Translations under genes and position numbers: made by a program
The notes under the pieces: model-generated
What the model was told of the DNA's origin: nothing
What the model saw: only the letters and a program-made list of their open reading frames with translations
Database searches by the model: none
Origin: Streptosporangium violaceochromogenes
Lineage (GTDB): Bacteria; Actinomycetota; Actinomycetes; Streptosporangiales; Streptosporangiaceae
Assembly: GCF_014654615.1 (NCBI RefSeq)
Contig: NZ_BNBB01000002.1
Span: 124,001 to 188,000, forward strand
Direction: 5' to 3'
Length of the DNA: 64,000 bases
In this document: in pieces, positions 61,263 through 64,000 of the stretch
Layout of the letters: every line of letters starts with the position of its first letter
Position numbering within the stretch: the first letter of the stretch is position 1

Positions 61263-62420
61263 TCAACCCTCACGCTCCTCCAGCCACGCGAGGATCTCGT
61301 CGTTGTGCTGGCCCAGGGAGGGCGGGGCGCTGTGGCGCGGGGGAGGATCGCCGTCGAAACGCAGCGGGGGGCCGGGAAGCTCGATGGTGCCGAGCACCGG
61401 GTGGTCCACCTCGATCAGCAGGCCCTGGGAACGGGTCTGCTCCCAGGCGTAGACCTCGTCGAGGGATCTGATCGCCCCCGCAGGCACCCCGATCTCGGCG
61501 AAGGCGGCCAGCCAGTGGCCGCGGTCGTGCCCGCCGAGCGCGCGCTCGATGTCGGCGGTCAGATCGTTCCGGTGCGCGAACCTCTCCTTGTTCCCGGCGT
61601 ATTTCGGTGTGTCCGGGTCGATGCCCAGCAGGGTGGCCACCTTCCGCCACTGCGTCTCGTTGGCCACCGTGATCTGGACCATCCCGTCGGCGCAGTGGAA
61701 CGCGCCGTAGGGGGCGATGGAGGTGTGGTGGTTGCCTGCGGGCTCGGGCATCCGGCCGCCGACCGTCCAGGCCGTGCCGTGGTAGGAGTGCACGCCCGTC
61801 ACCGAGGCCAGCAGGGAGGTGCGCACGACCTTCCCCCTGCCGGTGCGCTCGCGTTCGTACAGCGCGGCGACCACGCCGTAGGCGCCGTGGATGCCGCCGA
61901 GCAGGTCGGCGATCGAGGCGCCCACCCGGTACGGCTCGGCCGCCGACGGCCCGGTCAGGCTCATCAGGCCCGCCTCGCCCTGGGCGATCTGGTCGTAGCC
62001 CGGCCTGCCGCCCTCGGGGCCGTCGTGGCCGAACCCGGTGATCGACAGCACCACCAGGCGCGGGTTGAGCTCGTGCAGCCGCTCGACGGTGAAGCCCAGC
62101 CGGTCCAGGACGCCGGTGCGGAAGTTCTCGATCAGCACGTCGCTCTGCCGTACCAGGCGCTCGATCAGCCGCTTGCCCTCGGCGGACTTGAGGTCCACGG
62201 TGATCGACCGCTTGTTGCGGTTGGCGGCGAGGAAGTAGGTGGAGATGTCGCCGTCGGGACCGACGAACGGTGGCCCCCACCCCCGGGAGTCGTCCCCCGT
62301 GCCCGGTTGCTCCACTTTGATCACCAGGGCGCCCAGGTCGCCGAGCATCTGCGCGGCGTGCGGCCCCGCCAGGGCACGAGACAGGTCGAGGACGACGATG
62401 TCACCGAGGGCTCCGTGCAA
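61263..62420 (-). CDS. CoA transferase, family III (CaiB/BaiF-like)
   Basis: 385 residues from a TTG start at 62420, which has GGAGG 6 bases upstream and gives MHGALGDIVVLDLSRALAGP, the normal family N-terminus. A longer frame adds 23 unsupported residues. Motifs are LSRALAGPHAAQMLGDLGAL, KVEQPGTGDDSRGWGPPF, NRNKRSITVDLKSAEGK, VLIENFRTGVLDRLG and SITGFGHDGPEGGRPGYDQI (catalytic Asp region). It moves CoA between carboxylic acids; substrate unknown. The downstream carboxyltransferase gene on the same strand is separated from it by the TnpB element. Confidence 0.93.
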   Translation of the reverse strand: MHGALGDIVVLDLSRALAGPHAAQMLGDLGALVIKVEQPGTGDDSRGWGPPFVGPDGDISTYFLAANRNKRSITVDLKSAEGKRLIERLVRQSDVLIENFRTGVLDRLGFTVERLHELNPRLVVLSITGFGHDGPEGGRPGYDQIAQGEAGLMSLTGPSAAEPYRVGASIADLLGGIHGAYGVVAALYERERTGRGKVVRTSLLASVTGVHSYHGTAWTVGGRMPEPAGNHHTSIAPYGAFHCADGMVQITVANETQWRKVATLLGIDPDTPKYAGNKERFAHRNDLTADIERALGGHDRGHWLAAFAEIGVPAGAIRSLDEVYAWEQTRSQGLLIEVDHPVLGTIELPGPPLRFDGDPPPRHSAPPSLGQHNDEILAWLEEREG

Positions 62421-62773
62421 GATCAACCTCCGTTGGTGGTCGCCGAGCCTAACCCAACCGCGACGGAAAAAGGGCGGATCCGCCGTCACCGGCCGGACTG
62501 CCTGGGCGACCCGTGCCGTTCCCTACCCGGACCGGGCCTCGCGTGACCCTTCCGGCCCGGCCTCTTTCGCCTCCACTCCTACCATTCGGGGCCGTCCCAC
62601 GTCCCGCCGGGCCCCCGACTCGCGCCCCCCTGGTTTCCCCTGGTTTCTCCGACCCCTTCAAAGTTCTCCCCTATACCCCCTTCACCCTGCCTGTCCCCTT
62701 CGCCGTTGTCGCGCTCCCGTGCGTGGCCACCCCCTCCTCCCGGCCCCTCACGGGGGGCTGCCACCATGGGCGG
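62421..62773. other. Intergenic region between the CoA transferase and P-loop kinase genes
   Basis: This 353-base spacer between divergent genes is cytosine-rich on the plus strand with no credible ORF, tRNA or strong hairpin. Promoters for both genes should be here, but I cannot place them. Confidence 0.5.
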
Positions 62774-63346
62774 ATGGGTACGGCCGTCCGCTTCGAGGAT
62801 CTCGCCGCCGTGATCGGGAGACTGCCGCCGTCGTGCGGACCGGTCCGCGTCGTCGCGGTGGACGGCCCCGGCGGATCGGGCAAGACGACCTTCGCCGACC
62901 GGCTCGCGGGCGCGCTGGGAGCGCAGGTGGTCCACAGCGACGACTTCCCGGTGCCGTGGGACGAACCGCCCGCCGCGTGGTTCGGGCAGCTGGAGCGGCA
63001 GGTGCTCGGCCCGCTGGCGGCGGGCCGACCGGGCCGCTACCGGCGCTACGACTGGGTCGGCGGCGCCTACACCGGGTGGGTGGACGTGCCGGTCGCGCCG
63101 GCGCTGATCGTCGAGGGGGTGGGCGCGGCCCGCCGTACGGCTCCGGTCGCCTTCACCGTCTGGGTGGAGGCGACCGCGGAGGTGCGCCTGACCCGGGTGC
63201 TGGCCAGGGACGGCGCCGCCCTGGCGCCGCAGTGGCGCCGCTGGATGCGGGCCGAGCGGGAGTGGTTCGCCGCCGACGGCACCCGCGATCGCGCCGACCT
63301 GCTCCTCGACGGCGCGGCGCTCCCCGGTGAGTTCGCCGGGATCTAG
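62774..63346 (+). CDS. P-loop kinase, uridine-kinase-like
   Basis: 190 residues from ATG 62774. The Walker A loop VVAVDGPGGSGKTTFADRLA is followed by VVHSDDFPVPWDEPP, a DD-F substrate/Walker-B-like element of the uridine kinase/phosphoribulokinase-like group. YRRYDWVGGAYTGWVDV and ALIVEGVGAARRTAP follow, and the terminal WRRWMRAEREWFAADGTRDR matches the small ATPases called uridine kinase-like in actinobacteria. The phosphate acceptor is not known. Confidence 0.82.
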   Translation: MGTAVRFEDLAAVIGRLPPSCGPVRVVAVDGPGGSGKTTFADRLAGALGAQVVHSDDFPVPWDEPPAAWFGQLERQVLGPLAAGRPGRYRRYDWVGGAYTGWVDVPVAPALIVEGVGAARRTAPVAFTVWVEATAEVRLTRVLARDGAALAPQWRRWMRAEREWFAADGTRDRADLLLDGAALPGEFAGI

Positions 63347-63563
63347 GCGCGGGACGCCCGGAGGCGGCGCCCCGGTCCCGTTCCGGTGTGTTCCGGGCAC
63401 GCCTTCGGGCACCGCCCATGACGGGGCCGGCGCGACCGCGCGGTGAAAAAGACGAAAAAGACGACCCGTGATGTAGAAACGGCCGGTCGCCCGTTCGACG
63501 TAGAGGTGAAAGGGCAGCCCGGCGGAGGCGCCGGGCGGCCGCTCGACAGAGGATGGAGACGTC

Positions 63564-63944
63564 ATGAAGGTCATGGTCATGATCAAGGTCAGCGGCGCGG
63601 ACGAGGACAGGATCGTTATGACGCCGGAGATGACGGCGGCGATGGGGGCCTACAACGAGAGGCTCGTCAAGGCGGGCGTCATGCTCGACGGCGGCGGCCT
63701 CAAGCCGAGCTCCGCGGGGGCGCAGGTCGTCTTCGAGGGGGGCACGACATCGGTCGTCGACGGCCCGTTCACCGAGTCCAAGGAGATCATCGCCGGGTAC
63801 TGGGTCTGGCAGGTCAGCTCCCTGGAGGAGGCCGTCGAGTGGGTCCGGCAGTGCCCCGGCGACCCCGGCGGCGGGCGGGAGGTCCTGGAGATTCGCCCGT
63901 ACTACGAGGAGGAGGACTGCGAGGCCCAGGGGTCGCGGGACTGA
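63564..63944 (+). CDS. YCII/DGPF-domain protein
   Basis: 126 residues starting MKVMVMIKVSGADEDRIVMT. The domain motif VVDGPFTESKEIIAGYWVWQ (DGPF) is intact, and LEEAVEWVRQCPGDP matches the ferredoxin-like YCII fold. Such proteins are typically encoded just before ECF sigma factors of the ECF42 type, and a sigma-like start follows 28 bases downstream. Its biochemical function is not established. It probably works in the same sigma-controlled unit. Confidence 0.9.
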   Translation: MKVMVMIKVSGADEDRIVMTPEMTAAMGAYNERLVKAGVMLDGGGLKPSSAGAQVVFEGGTTSVVDGPFTESKEIIAGYWVWQVSSLEEAVEWVRQCPGDPGGGREVLEIRPYYEEEDCEAQGSRD

Positions 63945-63972
63945 CGGCCCCCGGAACCGGAGGAGACCCCCT

Positions 63973-64000
63973 GTGGACGTGCGGCGCACGATCGAGGCGG
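63973..64000 (+). CDS. Start of a probable ECF RNA polymerase sigma factor (3' cut by window end)
   Basis: GTG at 63973 follows GGAGGAG at the expected distance and gives VDVRRTIEA before the window ends. This opening and the preceding DGPF gene are typical of ECF42-type sigma factors. Only nine codons are visible, so the identification rests mainly on context. Confidence 0.5.

Overview
This is a very GC-rich window with GTG, TTG and ATG starts, four-base start/stop overlaps, LacI/TetR/OxyR regulators, multiple-sugar-import ATPase, DUF202 and DUF4012 families. Together these point to an actinomycete chromosome. The style fits the Streptosporangiales (Streptosporangium/Nonomuraea-like), but the genus cannot be fixed from sequence reading alone. 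No rRNA, tRNA or CRISPR array was found.

Bases 1-24.9 kb are an accessory surface-glycan region. It opens with the 3' part of a large secreted protein carrying three tandem DUF4082 repeats. Next come a glutamine-dependent asparagine synthetase homologue, a large membrane protein, four consecutive family-4-like glycosyltransferases, a Wzx-like flippase and a Wzy-like polymerase. Most of these are joined by ATGA/GTGA overlaps. A reversed glycosyltransferase, another GT4, two sugar-nucleotide epimerase/dehydratases and a WecA/MraY-type initiating phosphotransferase follow. The block ends with a Wzz/BY-kinase, a convergent low-molecular-weight tyrosine phosphatase, a DUF4012 protein and a polyglycine surface protein. 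The set is that of a Wzx/Wzy-dependent exopolysaccharide pathway with a kinase/phosphatase control pair.

Bases 25-38 kb are a mixed block: a sorbosone/glucose dehydrogenase-like lipoprotein, an SDR, a sugar-import ATPase facing a LacI regulator with two operator-like palindromes, and a glutathione peroxidase. Two tandem secreted lytic-transglycosylase-like paralogues, a TetR, two DUF202 proteins, a lipoprotein, a UBP zinc finger, a DNA alkylation repair protein, a CPA1 antiporter and a repetitive low-complexity protein follow.

Bases 38.6-46.7 kb are housekeeping: a DinG-like helicase facing the shikimate operon (aroC-aroK-aroB-aroQ), preceded by a prepilin peptidase and an SseB-family gene, then a cyanuric-acid-hydrolase/barbiturase family enzyme.

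Bases 46.7-57.4 kb hold an orphan type II thioesterase, a zinc/cadmium CDF exporter with a metal-sensor-like operator, a TetR/MFS drug-efflux pair sharing an operator, the ahpD-ahpC/oxyR peroxide module, an aminotransferase, a DUF418 membrane protein and a nitrilase-family hydrolase.

Bases 57.4-64 kb hold two unrecognised small genes, a fused acetyl-CoA-carboxylase carboxyltransferase and a type III CoA transferase. An IS200/IS605-type TnpB element with matching end hairpins lies between those last two. The window ends with a P-loop kinase, a YCII/DGPF protein and the first codons of a probable ECF sigma factor.
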